Below, one piece after another: positions 17,805 through 25,891 of a stretch of DNA of 64,000 nucleotides (positions are counted from its first letter, which is position 1; each line of letters opens with the position of its first letter). Location: assembly GCA_023393525.1 (NCBI GenBank), contig JAEWKZ010000124.1, positions 62,001-126,000 on the forward strand, written 5' to 3'. The notes under the pieces were generated by a model, which searched no databases, had not been told where the DNA came from, and saw only the letters and a program-made list of their open reading frames with translations. A program made the position numbers and the translations under genes. Source of the DNA: Pseudomonadota bacterium (GTDB lineage Bacteria > Desulfobacterota > Desulfovibrionia > Desulfovibrionales > Desulfomicrobiaceae).

Positions 17805-20303
17805 CTATTTCCCGCCCAGCTTCCGCCCGGCCAGGAAGGCCGCGTAATTGGCCTGCCAGATGGCCGGCTTGGGGCTGACATTCTTGAGGGCCCGCAGCCA
17901 GTACTCGTTGGGGAAGGAATCGAAGGGGGCCAGGGTGCTCAGGACACCGATCATGACCACGTTGGCGCTGCGGCCCGTGGGATCGCCAAGGCCCAGGGCC
18001 GTGCCGAGCACGTCGACGTCGATGACCTTGTACCCGCTCAAGGCCTCGCGCACGGCTTCCACCGTCGGATAGTTCTCGGCCTTGAAGAGCGGAGGCATGA
18101 TGGCCGTGTTGGCCAGGATGACCGTGCCGCCGGCCTTGAGCATGTCCAGGAAGCCGGGACGGAACACTTCGCTGCGTTCCATGCAGACCAGGCACTGGGT
18201 GGTGCCGGGCATGAGCACGGGGGAATGGACCGCGCCGCAGGCGAAGGTGCTGATGACCGGGCCGCCCATCTGGGCCATGCCGTGGGTCTCGCCCTTGACG
18301 ATGTTCTGCTTGTCGTAGCCCAGGAGGTAGGCCAGCTGGGTCAGGACGCGGCCGAAGAAGAGGTTGCCCTGACCGCCCACGCCGCGGATGGCCACGGACA
18401 AAAAGGGCGGCAGGCCGCCTGTGGCCGGCAGGTCGATGCTTTCGGGCGGCACGGGCAGATCCGGACAGGTGGTCAGGCCGCAGGCGCTCTGGTCCCTGGC
18501 CGGGGCGATGGCCCCCTTGGGGCACATCTGGGCGCAGGCCGGGTTCTGGCTCACGCAGCCGGTGCAGATGTTGTTGAAGAAGGGCAGCCCCTCGGCGTCG
18601 GCCTCGATGCCGGAACAGATCTGGCACATGCCGCAGCGGATGCACAGCTCCGGATCCACGGCCATTTTCACGCCGTAGGATTCCTTGGGCATCTTGCGGA
18701 TGCACACGCCCGTGACCACCAGCGTCGTGAAGGTGCCGGCCTCGGCGGCGGCCAGGGCTTCTTTCAGGGCCTTTTCCAGTGCTTTCTTGTCGTAGCCGCT
18801 GACCTCGACCACATTCGCCCCATGGGCCTTCAGGCTCGCGTTCAGGTCGAAGACGTTGGGGTCCCCGGCCAGGTTGGCGGGCGAGGTGGGCGAGGGCTGG
18901 CCGCCGGTCATGGCGGTCCAGTTGTTGTTCAGCACGACCTTGACGCCGGGGATGTTCCGAAAAATCGTGTTGCGGGTCGCGTCCATGCCGCTGTGGCACT
19001 CGGTGCCGTCGCCGAGCACGGCCAGGCATTTGCTCGCGGCCTCGGGTCGGGACAGGACATAGCCCAGCCGCTTGGCTTCGCTCGCGCCCATGGCCAGGGC
19101 GGTGTCCATGGCGTTGAGGAAATGCAGCAAGGTGTTGCAGCCGATGTCGCCGAACACGGCTTCGAGCTTGCCCTTCTTGCGCATCTTGCCGACGATCTGG
19201 CCGAAAAGGCGGTACGGACAGCCCGCGCAGATCATGGGCGGCCGCGGCAGACTGGCCACTGCCGACTTCCCCGCCGCCTCGGCCAGGCCCAGGCGGGTGG
19301 AAATAAGCGCCGGAGTCCATTCCGTGACGGTCTCGTCCGCCCCTTTGCCCTGGACGGCGATTCCTTCGGCCTGGATAGCCTCCTGGATGAAGCGATAGCC
19401 GTCTTCGATGACATGGACCGGACCGTCAACGCTCTCGCAAAAGCGGCGGATGAGGTCCATGGGCAGCGGGTAGGTGAAGCCCAGGGACAAGACATCGATA
19501 TTCGCGCCCGTGGCGGCCCGGACCTCCTCCACAAAGAGGTCGTTCACGCCGTGGGTGATGATGCCGATCTTGCCGTCGCCCCTGGTCAGGACATTGAGCG
19601 GGCTGTCCTCGACCATTTTGCGCAGGGCCGGGATGCGGGTGGTGCGGACCTGATCGTGGAACATGCGCGCCCGCACGGGCAGGGTGATGAAATCACTCAT
19701 TTTTTCCGGCAGCGGAGCCTTTTCGCGCGTGGCCGTTTCCATCAGGCGCACCAGCCCTTCGCTGTGGCAGAGCACGCCGCTGGCGATGACGGCCACGGGC
19801 GTGTTGAACTGCCGCCCGAGGTCGGCGGCGATGCGGGCCGCCTCGTGCATTTCCTGGTGGTTGCGCGGCTCGAAGACCGGAATGCAGCAGCTTTTGAGCA
19901 TGTAGCGCGGATCCACCAGATGCTGGGTGGAGCTTGGCGTGTAATCGCTGGCGATGTAGTAGATCAGGCTGCCGCGCTGGCCGGTGTAAAAGGCGGCGCT
20001 GGTGATCACGTCGGCGGCCTGGAACAGGCCCGGAATCTTCATGGTCACGACGCAGTCGCTGCCGGCCAGGGTGTGACCGAAGCCGACGCCTGCGGCCACG
20101 GCCTCGTTCACGGACCAGCCCACGGTGATCATGTCCTGGACCTGGGACAGGCCCTTGTCGATGACCTCGGTGCTGGGCGTGCCGGGGTAGCCGTCCGCGG
20201 CGTGGATCCCGGCACGCACGCAGCCTACCGCGAAGGCCATGTTGCCCTGGATGACCACTCCCTTGCCCGCCGTATCGGTACACATCGCCTTCACTGCGCT
20301 CAT
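17805..20303 (-). CDS. iorAB: Indolepyruvate:ferredoxin oxidoreductase, fused alpha and beta subunits
   Basis: 832 residues. The N-terminal part (about 1-400) is the IorA pyrimidine-binding/transketolase-like region; residues about 360-540 include the thiamine-diphosphate motif GDGTECHSGM...NNNWTAMTGGQ. Two [4Fe-4S] clusters are encoded by CIRCGMCQIC and CTGCVSQNPACAQMCPKG (about 550-590). From about residue 632 the chain continues as a complete IorB gamma domain (AIRGVGGQGNLFFGRVL, KGETHGMAQMGGPV). IorA and IorB are usually separate genes, so this is a fusion. It oxidatively decarboxylates aryl-pyruvates from aromatic amino acids to aryl-acetyl-CoA, reducing ferredoxin. GGAGG precedes the ATG. 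The upstream leader contains an attenuator-like hairpin. Confidence 0.92.
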   Translation of the reverse strand: MSAVKAMCTDTAGKGVVIQGNMAFAVGCVRAGIHAADGYPGTPSTEVIDKGLSQVQDMITVGWSVNEAVAAGVGFGHTLAGSDCVVTMKIPGLFQAADVITSAAFYTGQRGSLIYYIASDYTPSSTQHLVDPRYMLKSCCIPVFEPRNHQEMHEAARIAADLGRQFNTPVAVIASGVLCHSEGLVRLMETATREKAPLPEKMSDFITLPVRARMFHDQVRTTRIPALRKMVEDSPLNVLTRGDGKIGIITHGVNDLFVEEVRAATGANIDVLSLGFTYPLPMDLIRRFCESVDGPVHVIEDGYRFIQEAIQAEGIAVQGKGADETVTEWTPALISTRLGLAEAAGKSAVASLPRPPMICAGCPYRLFGQIVGKMRKKGKLEAVFGDIGCNTLLHFLNAMDTALAMGASEAKRLGYVLSRPEAASKCLAVLGDGTECHSGMDATRNTIFRNIPGVKVVLNNNWTAMTGGQPSPTSPANLAGDPNVFDLNASLKAHGANVVEVSGYDKKALEKALKEALAAAEAGTFTTLVVTGVCIRKMPKESYGVKMAVDPELCIRCGMCQICSGIEADAEGLPFFNNICTGCVSQNPACAQMCPKGAIAPARDQSACGLTTCPDLPVPPESIDLPATGGLPPFLSVAIRGVGGQGNLFFGRVLTQLAYLLGYDKQNIVKGETHGMAQMGGPVISTFACGAVHSPVLMPGTTQCLVCMERSEVFRPGFLDMLKAGGTVILANTAIMPPLFKAENYPTVEAVREALSGYKVIDVDVLGTALGLGDPTGRSANVVMIGVLSTLAPFDSFPNEYWLRALKNVSPKPAIWQANYAAFLAGRKLGGK

Positions 20304-20611
20304 GAATCCTCCAATGGAAAAAATATGTCCTTAATAAAGACCCCGCCAAGGGGGAAACGACAAACCTTTCGATGCGGACTTCGCTGCCGGATCATCCGAA
20401 CGAGTTCGCGCCTCGTCTGTCCGGGGGTACGCGAAGGCCCGCCCATTCTCAAGTCCCAAGAAAAACAAAGGCCCCACAATGGAGCCCTCAAGCCGGATTG
20501 CCAGGGGCTGATCGTGATGCAACTCCTCAAAAACACAGTATCGAAGATTCTGAACCGCACCCCGATCACAGGCTTGCATCTTGAACCATAATCTGTTTGA
20601 AGAAACCCCAT
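20304..20611. other. Intergenic region iorAB / acidic protein gene
   Basis: 308 bases between divergent genes. Apart from the attenuator-like element at 20459-20509 (separate entry), I see no RNA gene or supported ORF. The 82-codon minus-strand frame at 20331-20579 is not recognisable and has no ribosome site. Confidence 0.4.
20459..20509 (-). promoter_or_regulatory. Possible transcription attenuator in the iorAB leader
   Basis: On the minus strand, GGCTCC-N5-GGGGCC forms a 6-bp hairpin followed by TTTGTTTTTC (plus coordinates 20486-20459). An upstream AGCCC (20509-20505) can pair instead with GGGCT (20487-20483), which overlaps the first arm of the hairpin. The two structures are mutually exclusive, as in an antiterminator/terminator switch. 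It lies about 155 bases before the iorAB start. The stem is short. Confidence 0.35.
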
Positions 20612-21193
20612 ATGGGAACCACGTACGCCAACATCACGCTCAAAGGTCCAAAGGCGCAGGATATCCTGCAGGAACTCGGCAACCAGGGCCGCAGCGCCTT
20701 TGTTTCCCCAACCGAAGATGATCTTACCACCGTCTACGACATGGACAGCGACGAGGGCGACACCACGGCCCTGACCGATTTGGCCGAGGACCTCTCCGGC
20801 TATTTCGGATGCCCGGCCCTGGCCGTCCAGACCCTGGACGAGGAGCTTTTCAACTACTGGCTCTTCTCCGACGGCGAACTGCTCGATTCCTACAAGTCAC
20901 CCTCCCAGTCCCTCGACCCCGAAGGCAAAGGCAACACCAGAAGCCAGGGCGGCAAGCCCGAGCTGCTGGCGCAGCTTTTCAACACCGACGCCACCCGCGA
21001 AGAGATCGTCGACATCCTGCACTGCCCGGACCAGGACTGCGGATTTTCCCTGGCCGTGGATCGGCACCTGAGCCTGGTGGAGCTTCTGGGCCTGCCCATG
21101 TGCTCAGTGGGGTTCGGTTTCTGCGATCTGGACTCGGGCGAATATCCCGAGGATCTGGACGAGGAAGACCTGCTCCGGGTCGACGAGGACTGA
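20612..21193 (+). CDS. Acidic cytosolic protein of unknown function
   Basis: 193 residues; family not recognised. The protein is strongly acidic, with clusters such as TEDDLTTVYDMDSDEGDTTALTDLAEDL and a C-terminus rich in Asp/Glu (PEDLDEEDLLRVDED). There is no signal peptide or membrane helix. It has a loose pair CPDQDCGF and a later CSVGFGFCDLDSG. The ATG at 20612 is preceded only by GAAG; a TTG five codons earlier is the sole alternative. Codon use matches its neighbours, which supports real coding. Flanked by two minus-strand genes, so it is its own transcription unit. No function proposed. Confidence 0.75.
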   Translation: MGTTYANITLKGPKAQDILQELGNQGRSAFVSPTEDDLTTVYDMDSDEGDTTALTDLAEDLSGYFGCPALAVQTLDEELFNYWLFSDGELLDSYKSPSQSLDPEGKGNTRSQGGKPELLAQLFNTDATREEIVDILHCPDQDCGFSLAVDRHLSLVELLGLPMCSVGFGFCDLDSGEYPEDLDEEDLLRVDED

Positions 21194-21282
21194 CCTCCCC
21201 TTTCCCGGCCCTTCTGCGGCCGAGCCCGGTGCGCCACCCGCGTCGAGCCGGTCCGTCCTTTTATTTCAGCCGCGCTGAAGCG

Positions 21283-22044
21283 TCACTGCAGAAATTCCAG
21301 ATAATCGCGGGCCACCTTGGCTTCACCGGAATCGGGGTATTGCTTGACGATGCGTCCGAAGAGTTCTCCCGCCTCGTGAGTCTTGCCCGTGCGCATCTGG
21401 TGCTCGGCCAGGGCCAGCATGATCGCGGGGCTGTCCATGTCCGCCTCCAGACCGCTCTTCAGAACCGCTTCGGCGTCATCGAGGCGGTTCTGGGCCGTGA
21501 AGATATCCGCAAGGAGTTCATAGGCAGGCATGAAGCGCCAGTTGCGCAAGGCCTTGCGCGCGAACGCCTCGGCTTCCTGGACCCGCCCCTGGCGCAGCAG
21601 CAACGCGCCAAGATTGTACGCCGGGAATTCGGGCGTGATGTAGGTCAGGATTCCAAGCGCCCTGCGATAGGCGGTCTCGGCTTCCTTTTCCCGGCCCAGG
21701 GCTTCCTCGATCGTTCCCAGATTGTTCCAGGCCTCGCCGTATTCCTCGTTGATTTCCACGGCCCGGGCAAAGCCTTCGCGGGCCTTTTCGAATTCCTGCA
21801 ACCCGCGAAATATCATGCCGGAGTCATAATGAAACCTGGGCAGGTGATCGGCCGCGGAGTCCACCTTGAGCAGTTCCTGCAGGGCCAGCTGGTACTGGTT
21901 GTTGTTGATGTGCGACTCGACCAGGGTGAGGCGCAGATCAACCTCCTTGGCGCTCATGTTGGATGAACCGCCCCGGGAAGTCCCCTTGGCTCCGCAGCCG
22001 ACCAGGGCAAGACACAAAACAAGTACATAAGCCCATGTCTTCAT
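21283..22044 (-). CDS. TPR lipoprotein (PilF/PilW-like)
   Basis: 253 residues. N-terminal lipoprotein signal with lipobox LVGC (Cys 17). Five or six tetratricopeptide units follow from about residue 35 (for example NNLGTIEEALGREKEAETAYRRAL and YNLGALLLRQGRVQEAEAFARKAL). The architecture is that of PilF/PilW, the outer-membrane pilotin for the type IV pilus secretin, but generic TPR lipoproteins look the same. AAAGGAG lies eight bases before the ATG. It follows hisG by 41 bases with a stem-loop between, so it may be in the his-gene transcript. PilR-like and PilS-like regulators elsewhere in the window make a pilus role worth testing. Confidence 0.8.
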   Translation of the reverse strand: MKTWAYVLVLCLALVGCGAKGTSRGGSSNMSAKEVDLRLTLVESHINNNQYQLALQELLKVDSAADHLPRFHYDSGMIFRGLQEFEKAREGFARAVEINEEYGEAWNNLGTIEEALGREKEAETAYRRALGILTYITPEFPAYNLGALLLRQGRVQEAEAFARKALRNWRFMPAYELLADIFTAQNRLDDAEAVLKSGLEADMDSPAIMLALAEHQMRTGKTHEAGELFGRIVKQYPDSGEAKVARDYLEFLQ

Positions 22045-22061
22045 GTCCGTGCTCCTTTTCG

Positions 22062-22081
22062 GCGCCCCCTGGCGGGGGCGC
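22062..22081. other. Stem-loop between hisG and the TPR lipoprotein gene
   Basis: A perfect 8-bp stem GCGCCCCC/GGGGGCGC closes a TGGC loop in the 41-base gap. No T-run follows on the minus strand, so it is unlikely to be a full terminator. It may be an RNA-stabilising or processing element. Confidence 0.4.
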
Positions 22082-22085
22082 TGGT

Positions 22086-22967
22086 TTAGATGACCTTGTT
22101 CAGGGAATATTCGATGATGGCCTGCGCGCCGACAGACTGAAGCCTGGGGATCAGGTCCCGGACCTGGCAGGTTTCGACCACCGTCTCGATGGACAGCCAG
22201 TCGGAATTGTGCAGATGGGCCACGGTCGGTGAATTCATGCTCGGCAGAAGGGCCATGACCTTGTCCACGGCCTCGGCCGGGGCGTTCATCTTGAGCGCCA
22301 CCAGCTTGTCGGCCCGAAGCGCCCCCTGCAACAGAGTGTTCATGTTCTCGATCTTGGCCCGCTTCCAGGGGTCTTTCCAGGCATCCTTGTTGGCGATGAG
22401 CTGGGTGTTGGTCTGCAGGAGCTCGGCGATGATGCGCAGGCCGTGGGCCTTGATGGTCGTGCCCGTCTCGGTGATCTCGACGATGGCGTCCACCAGCCCC
22501 TCGACCACCTTGGCCTCGGTGGCGCCCCAGGAGTACTCGACATCCACGGGAATGCCCGCGTCTTCAAAGTAGCGCTTGGTGAAGCTCACGAATTCGGTGG
22601 CGATCTTCTTGCCGGCCAGATCCTCGGGGCGCTTGTACGGGGAGTCCCCGGCCACGGCCAGGACCCACTTGGCCGGGCGGTTGCTGGCCTTGGAATAGAT
22701 CAGGTCGTCGACGATGACCACGTCGGACTGGTTCTCGAGAATCCAGTCCTTGCCCGTCAGGCCGGCGTCGAGCAGGCCGCTTTCCACGTAGCGGGCCATT
22801 TCCTGGGCGCGGCACAGGGAGCAGGTCAGTTCGGGGTCGTTTATCTCCGGGAAGTAGTTCCGGTGGTGCGAGGTCACCTTCCAGCCCGCCTTGGCGAAAA
22901 GCTTGACCGTGGCCTCTTCCAGGGAACCCTTGGGAATCCCGATGCGCATCTGTTTTCCTTCAGCCAT
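22086..22967 (-). CDS. hisG: ATP phosphoribosyltransferase, long form
   Basis: 293 residues; first enzyme of histidine synthesis, joining ATP and PRPP. The N-terminus MRIGIPKGSLEEATVKLF and the PRPP loop region EITETGTTIKAHGLRI are diagnostic. The C-terminal ~75 residues (about 215-293) form the ACT-like regulatory domain of the hexameric, histidine-inhibited long form, so no HisZ is needed. The ATG at 22967 overlaps the hisI stop as TAATG and has AGGAGG ten bases upstream, indicating coupling. Only hisI and hisG of the pathway are here; the rest must lie elsewhere. Confidence 0.95.
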   Translation of the reverse strand: MAEGKQMRIGIPKGSLEEATVKLFAKAGWKVTSHHRNYFPEINDPELTCSLCRAQEMARYVESGLLDAGLTGKDWILENQSDVVIVDDLIYSKASNRPAKWVLAVAGDSPYKRPEDLAGKKIATEFVSFTKRYFEDAGIPVDVEYSWGATEAKVVEGLVDAIVEITETGTTIKAHGLRIIAELLQTNTQLIANKDAWKDPWKRAKIENMNTLLQGALRADKLVALKMNAPAEAVDKVMALLPSMNSPTVAHLHNSDWLSIETVVETCQVRDLIPRLQSVGAQAIIEYSLNKVI

Positions 22968-23344
22968 TATTTGTAAACCTCCTTGGGGTCGAACACCATG
23001 GGGGAGCAGTCCGTCCACCGCCCCTGTGCGTCTCGTTCACGAAAAAAACAACTTCTGCGGCCGGTGTGGCAGGCCGCCCCGCCGATCTGCTCGACCAGGA
23101 CCAGCACGGTGTCCCGGTCGCAGTCCAGGCGAATGGAGCGCACCTTCTGCACATGTCCGGAGGTGCCGCCCTTGTGCCAGAGGGTCTTTCTGCTGCGGCT
23201 GTAGTAGTGGACCTCGCCGGTGCGCAGGGTCTCGTTCCAGGCCTCCTCGTTCATGTAGGCGAGCATGAGCACCTCGCCGGTGGCCTCGTCCTGGGCGATG
23301 GCCGGAACCAGGCCCCCGCACTTCTCAAAATCAGGTTGTTCCAT
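22967..23344 (-). CDS. hisI: Phosphoribosyl-AMP cyclohydrolase
   Basis: 125 residues; third step of histidine synthesis, stand-alone (no HisE domain). Diagnostic stretches are LMLAYMNEEAWNETLRTGEVHYYSRSR (split here only by reading), LWHKGGTSGH, and the zinc/Mg ligands DCDRDT and GGAACHTGRRSCFF. Length is usual for HisI (110-130). Its start lies inside the 3' end of rlmN (14-base overlap) and it hands over to hisG in TAATG, so rlmN-hisI-hisG is one operon. Confidence 0.95.
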   Translation of the reverse strand: MEQPDFEKCGGLVPAIAQDEATGEVLMLAYMNEEAWNETLRTGEVHYYSRSRKTLWHKGGTSGHVQKVRSIRLDCDRDTVLVLVEQIGGAACHTGRRSCFFRERDAQGRWTDCSPMVFDPKEVYK

Positions 23345-24413
23345 GTATCCGTCCTTCTTTGCTCGATATCGTATCGGCGCGGTTCAAGGCCTCGGTCTTG
23401 AGCTGACCGCAGGCCGCCGCGATATCCTGCCCCTTGCTCTTGCGCAAGGTCACGGTGAAGCCCTTCTTGCGCAGAAGCTCCTCGAAAGCCAGCACGTCCG
23501 CCGGCTCCGGAGCCGCGTACTCGATGCCCGGGCCGGGATTGTAGGCGATGAGGTTGATCTTGCATTTGAGATGCGACAAGAGCCGCACCAGCTGCCTGGC
23601 ATGCTGCAGGCTGTCGTTGACGCCCTTGATCAGGATGTACTCGATGGTCACCCGCTCCCGGGGTTTGAGCTCAAGGCCCTGGAGAGTCTCGATCAGTTCG
23701 TCGATGGGCCACCGGGCCGCGCCGGGCATGAGCAGCTCGCGGATCTCCTGGGTCGGGGCGTGCAGGGAGATGGCCGGCAGGGCCAGGCCTTCGGCGTCGA
23801 AGACACCCAGCTTGCCCTTGATGGCGCAGGTCGAGAGGGTGATGCGGCGGCGTGAAAACTCCAGACCTTCCGGGTGGGAAAGAATTTGCAGGCTGCGCCG
23901 CACCTCGTCCCAGTTGGTCAGGGGTTCCCCCATGCCCATGTACACGAGATTCTTGACCTCGTCGGCCAGGCCGTGCGTGCGCAGATAGTCCCTGGCCACC
24001 AGCACCTGGGCCGCGATCTCCCCGCCGGTCATGTTGCGCGAAAAGCCCATCAGCCCCGTGCTGCAGAAGGTGCAGCCCATGGGGCAGCCGATCTGGCAGG
24101 ACAGGCATTGGGTGTAGCGGTCCCTGTCCGGGATGAGCACGGTCTCGACCAGGGCGCCGTCGGTCAGACGCAGAAGCAGCTTGACGGTGCCGTCGCCACT
24201 GGTCTGCACCTCGTGCACCTCCGGCCAATGAAGCGTCCACTCCCGCGTCAGCTGCTCCCTGAAATCCCGGGCCAGATTGGTCATGGCCGAAAACTCCCGC
24301 GCGCCCTTGCGCCACAGCCAATGCCACAGCTGCCGGGCCCGGAAGCCCTGGTGCCCCATGGCCCGCACGGCCTGTTCAAGCTCGGGAGATGTCAATTCCA
24401 AGATATTGCGCAT
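23331..24413 (-). CDS. rlmN: 23S rRNA/tRNA (adenine C2)-methyltransferase, radical SAM
   Basis: 360 residues. The radical-SAM cluster motif CxxxCxxC appears as GCPMGCTFCSTG (about residues 113-124). The N-terminal RNA-binding region has GFRARQLWHWLW, and the substrate Cys of the family is expected in the C-terminal TLRKSKGQDIAAACGQL. RlmN methylates A2503 of 23S rRNA and A37 of some tRNAs. The ATG at 24413 (MRNILEL) was chosen over an 11-codon longer frame on family N-terminus and because GGAG precedes it. Its overlap with hisI is unusual but simply reflects a compact operon. Confidence 0.93.
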   Translation of the reverse strand: MRNILELTSPELEQAVRAMGHQGFRARQLWHWLWRKGAREFSAMTNLARDFREQLTREWTLHWPEVHEVQTSGDGTVKLLLRLTDGALVETVLIPDRDRYTQCLSCQIGCPMGCTFCSTGLMGFSRNMTGGEIAAQVLVARDYLRTHGLADEVKNLVYMGMGEPLTNWDEVRRSLQILSHPEGLEFSRRRITLSTCAIKGKLGVFDAEGLALPAISLHAPTQEIRELLMPGAARWPIDELIETLQGLELKPRERVTIEYILIKGVNDSLQHARQLVRLLSHLKCKINLIAYNPGPGIEYAAPEPADVLAFEELLRKKGFTVTLRKSKGQDIAAACGQLKTEALNRADTISSKEGRIHGTT

Positions 24414-24509
24414 GAGGCTCCACTGTCCGGAATCGCAAAGGCACAAGGGGCTTCAGATAGCCGCTCCTCGTGCCTTCCACGGTAAAAACACATCACTGCC
24501 CAACCCCGA

Positions 24510-25832
24510 CTAGAGTTGCTCCTTGGCCTTGTAGGCGGCCACGAAACGCTCCGCCTCCTCCAACGTGTTCACGTCTCCGGCGATCTGGGCCTGGAGCAGG
24601 TTGTCGCGGATCAGACCCACGGCCGGACCGGGCTTTATCTTGGCGATGTCCATGATCTGCTTGCCGTTCAGGAGGGGTTCGAGCAGCTCCTCGCGAATAT
24701 CGGCCCGCTCCAGCATTTTCATGTTGTGATTGAATTCCGTGTACTTGGCATCCCTGGCCTTGATGTCGGCCCGGGCCATTTCGATGAGGCGCGGATAATC
24801 GTCCACGGCCTTGAAGCGGCGGATACCCTTGTCCGTGAGCATGAAATGAAAGCGCATGTGGTTGCGCACGAGGTTGACGATCATGTCCACCTCCTCGGTG
24901 TTGAGGCGCAGGCGCTTCAGGATCTTGCGCGTGACCTTGGCCCCGATGCGGTGGTGCTGATAGAAGGTGGTGCGACCGTCGTAGACCTCTCCGGCGTAGA
25001 GCTTGCCGCAACTGAGGAACAGGCAGCCCAGGGTGCCGTACCAGTCGTAGGGCAGCTCCTCGGGATAGTGACGCATGACCTTGAGCGTATGCTCCCAGAT
25101 GGACTGCGGCCCGTCGTCCTCTTCGAACGTCTGGAAGACCCGGCTCAGGGCCGCAAGCTCCGGCACCAGGCCGTGCAGGATCAGGGAGTCGAACATCAGC
25201 TCGACGAAGCGCCACATGTTTTCGGCCTCGACCTTGCGCCACTCGTCCATGATGTCCGTGACCGAAACGTAGTCGAGCACCCGGCGCGAGGCGCGGACAA
25301 TGGACATCCAGGAATTCTCCTCGATGGGCAGATGGTAGTTGGCCGAAAACCGCAAGGCCCGGATGGCGCGGAGATAGTCGTGCTTCAAGGTCTCGTCGGG
25401 GACGCCCTGGAACTTGATCTGACCGCTGGAGATGTTCTCGAACCCGTCGTACACGTCGCGGGAACGCGGGATGTACGGGCAGGCCAGGCTGACGGGAAAA
25501 CTGTCGTCCGTCTCCAGCTTCTTCAGCATGTTGGCCGTGATCTGGGCCACGCATGCCTCGGGGTGGGAAGCGTCGGCCATGTCGGCGGGATGGAACAGGA
25601 AGGTCGCGCCGCCCTGGTTCATTCGGGCCACGATCTCCCCGCTTCCGGCGGACACTTCGGGAAAAAGATTTTTGAGGCCGGCAAGATCGATATCCGTGCA
25701 GATCTCCACCTCGGCATCCTTGGATGTGCCAAGAATCTTGCGCTGCAAGGCGGCATTTATGACGTAGGCGTCATAGCCGTTGCGCATGATGGTTTTACAG
25801 ATGGAGGCGGCTTCTTTTATCGGCTGAGGCAT
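24510..25832 (-). CDS. CCA-transferase/poly(A)-polymerase-like protein with degenerate catalytic motifs
   Basis: 440 residues with the overall order of a class II tRNA nucleotidyltransferase: head (1-150), neck with DYLRAIRALRF (about 152-162, matching the DxxRxxRxxRF motif), and an HD-type C-terminal domain (about 244-340). The nucleotidyltransferase signature is degenerate: where GGxVRDxLLG is expected the sequence is NAALQRKILG (about 27-36), and the DxD pair reads DAE (about 39-41). In the HD domain the HD pair is SC (LFLSCGKL, 274-275), although WEHTL, YQHHRIGA and NHMRF remain. It may be a non-catalytic RNA-binding relative. The ATG at 25832 has AAGGAG six bases upstream. It follows the NtrC-like gene on the same strand. 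Confidence 0.75.
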   Translation of the reverse strand: MPQPIKEAASICKTIMRNGYDAYVINAALQRKILGTSKDAEVEICTDIDLAGLKNLFPEVSAGSGEIVARMNQGGATFLFHPADMADASHPEACVAQITANMLKKLETDDSFPVSLACPYIPRSRDVYDGFENISSGQIKFQGVPDETLKHDYLRAIRALRFSANYHLPIEENSWMSIVRASRRVLDYVSVTDIMDEWRKVEAENMWRFVELMFDSLILHGLVPELAALSRVFQTFEEDDGPQSIWEHTLKVMRHYPEELPYDWYGTLGCLFLSCGKLYAGEVYDGRTTFYQHHRIGAKVTRKILKRLRLNTEEVDMIVNLVRNHMRFHFMLTDKGIRRFKAVDDYPRLIEMARADIKARDAKYTEFNHNMKMLERADIREELLEPLLNGKQIMDIAKIKPGPAVGLIRDNLLQAQIAGDVNTLEEAERFVAAYKAKEQL

Positions 25833-25891
25833 CAAGGTCTCCTTGAGTGGTCGTGTTCGTGATGGGACTGCATGCGCTGATCGGATGCAAT

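Noticed and set aside
18225..20591. 788-codon plus-strand open frame opposite iorAB
   Set aside because: Antisense shadow of a gene with intact cofactor motifs.
21265..21285. TTCAGC/GCTGAA hairpin as terminator of the TPR lipoprotein gene
   Set aside because: Six-base stem with a three-base loop and no T-run on the minus strand.
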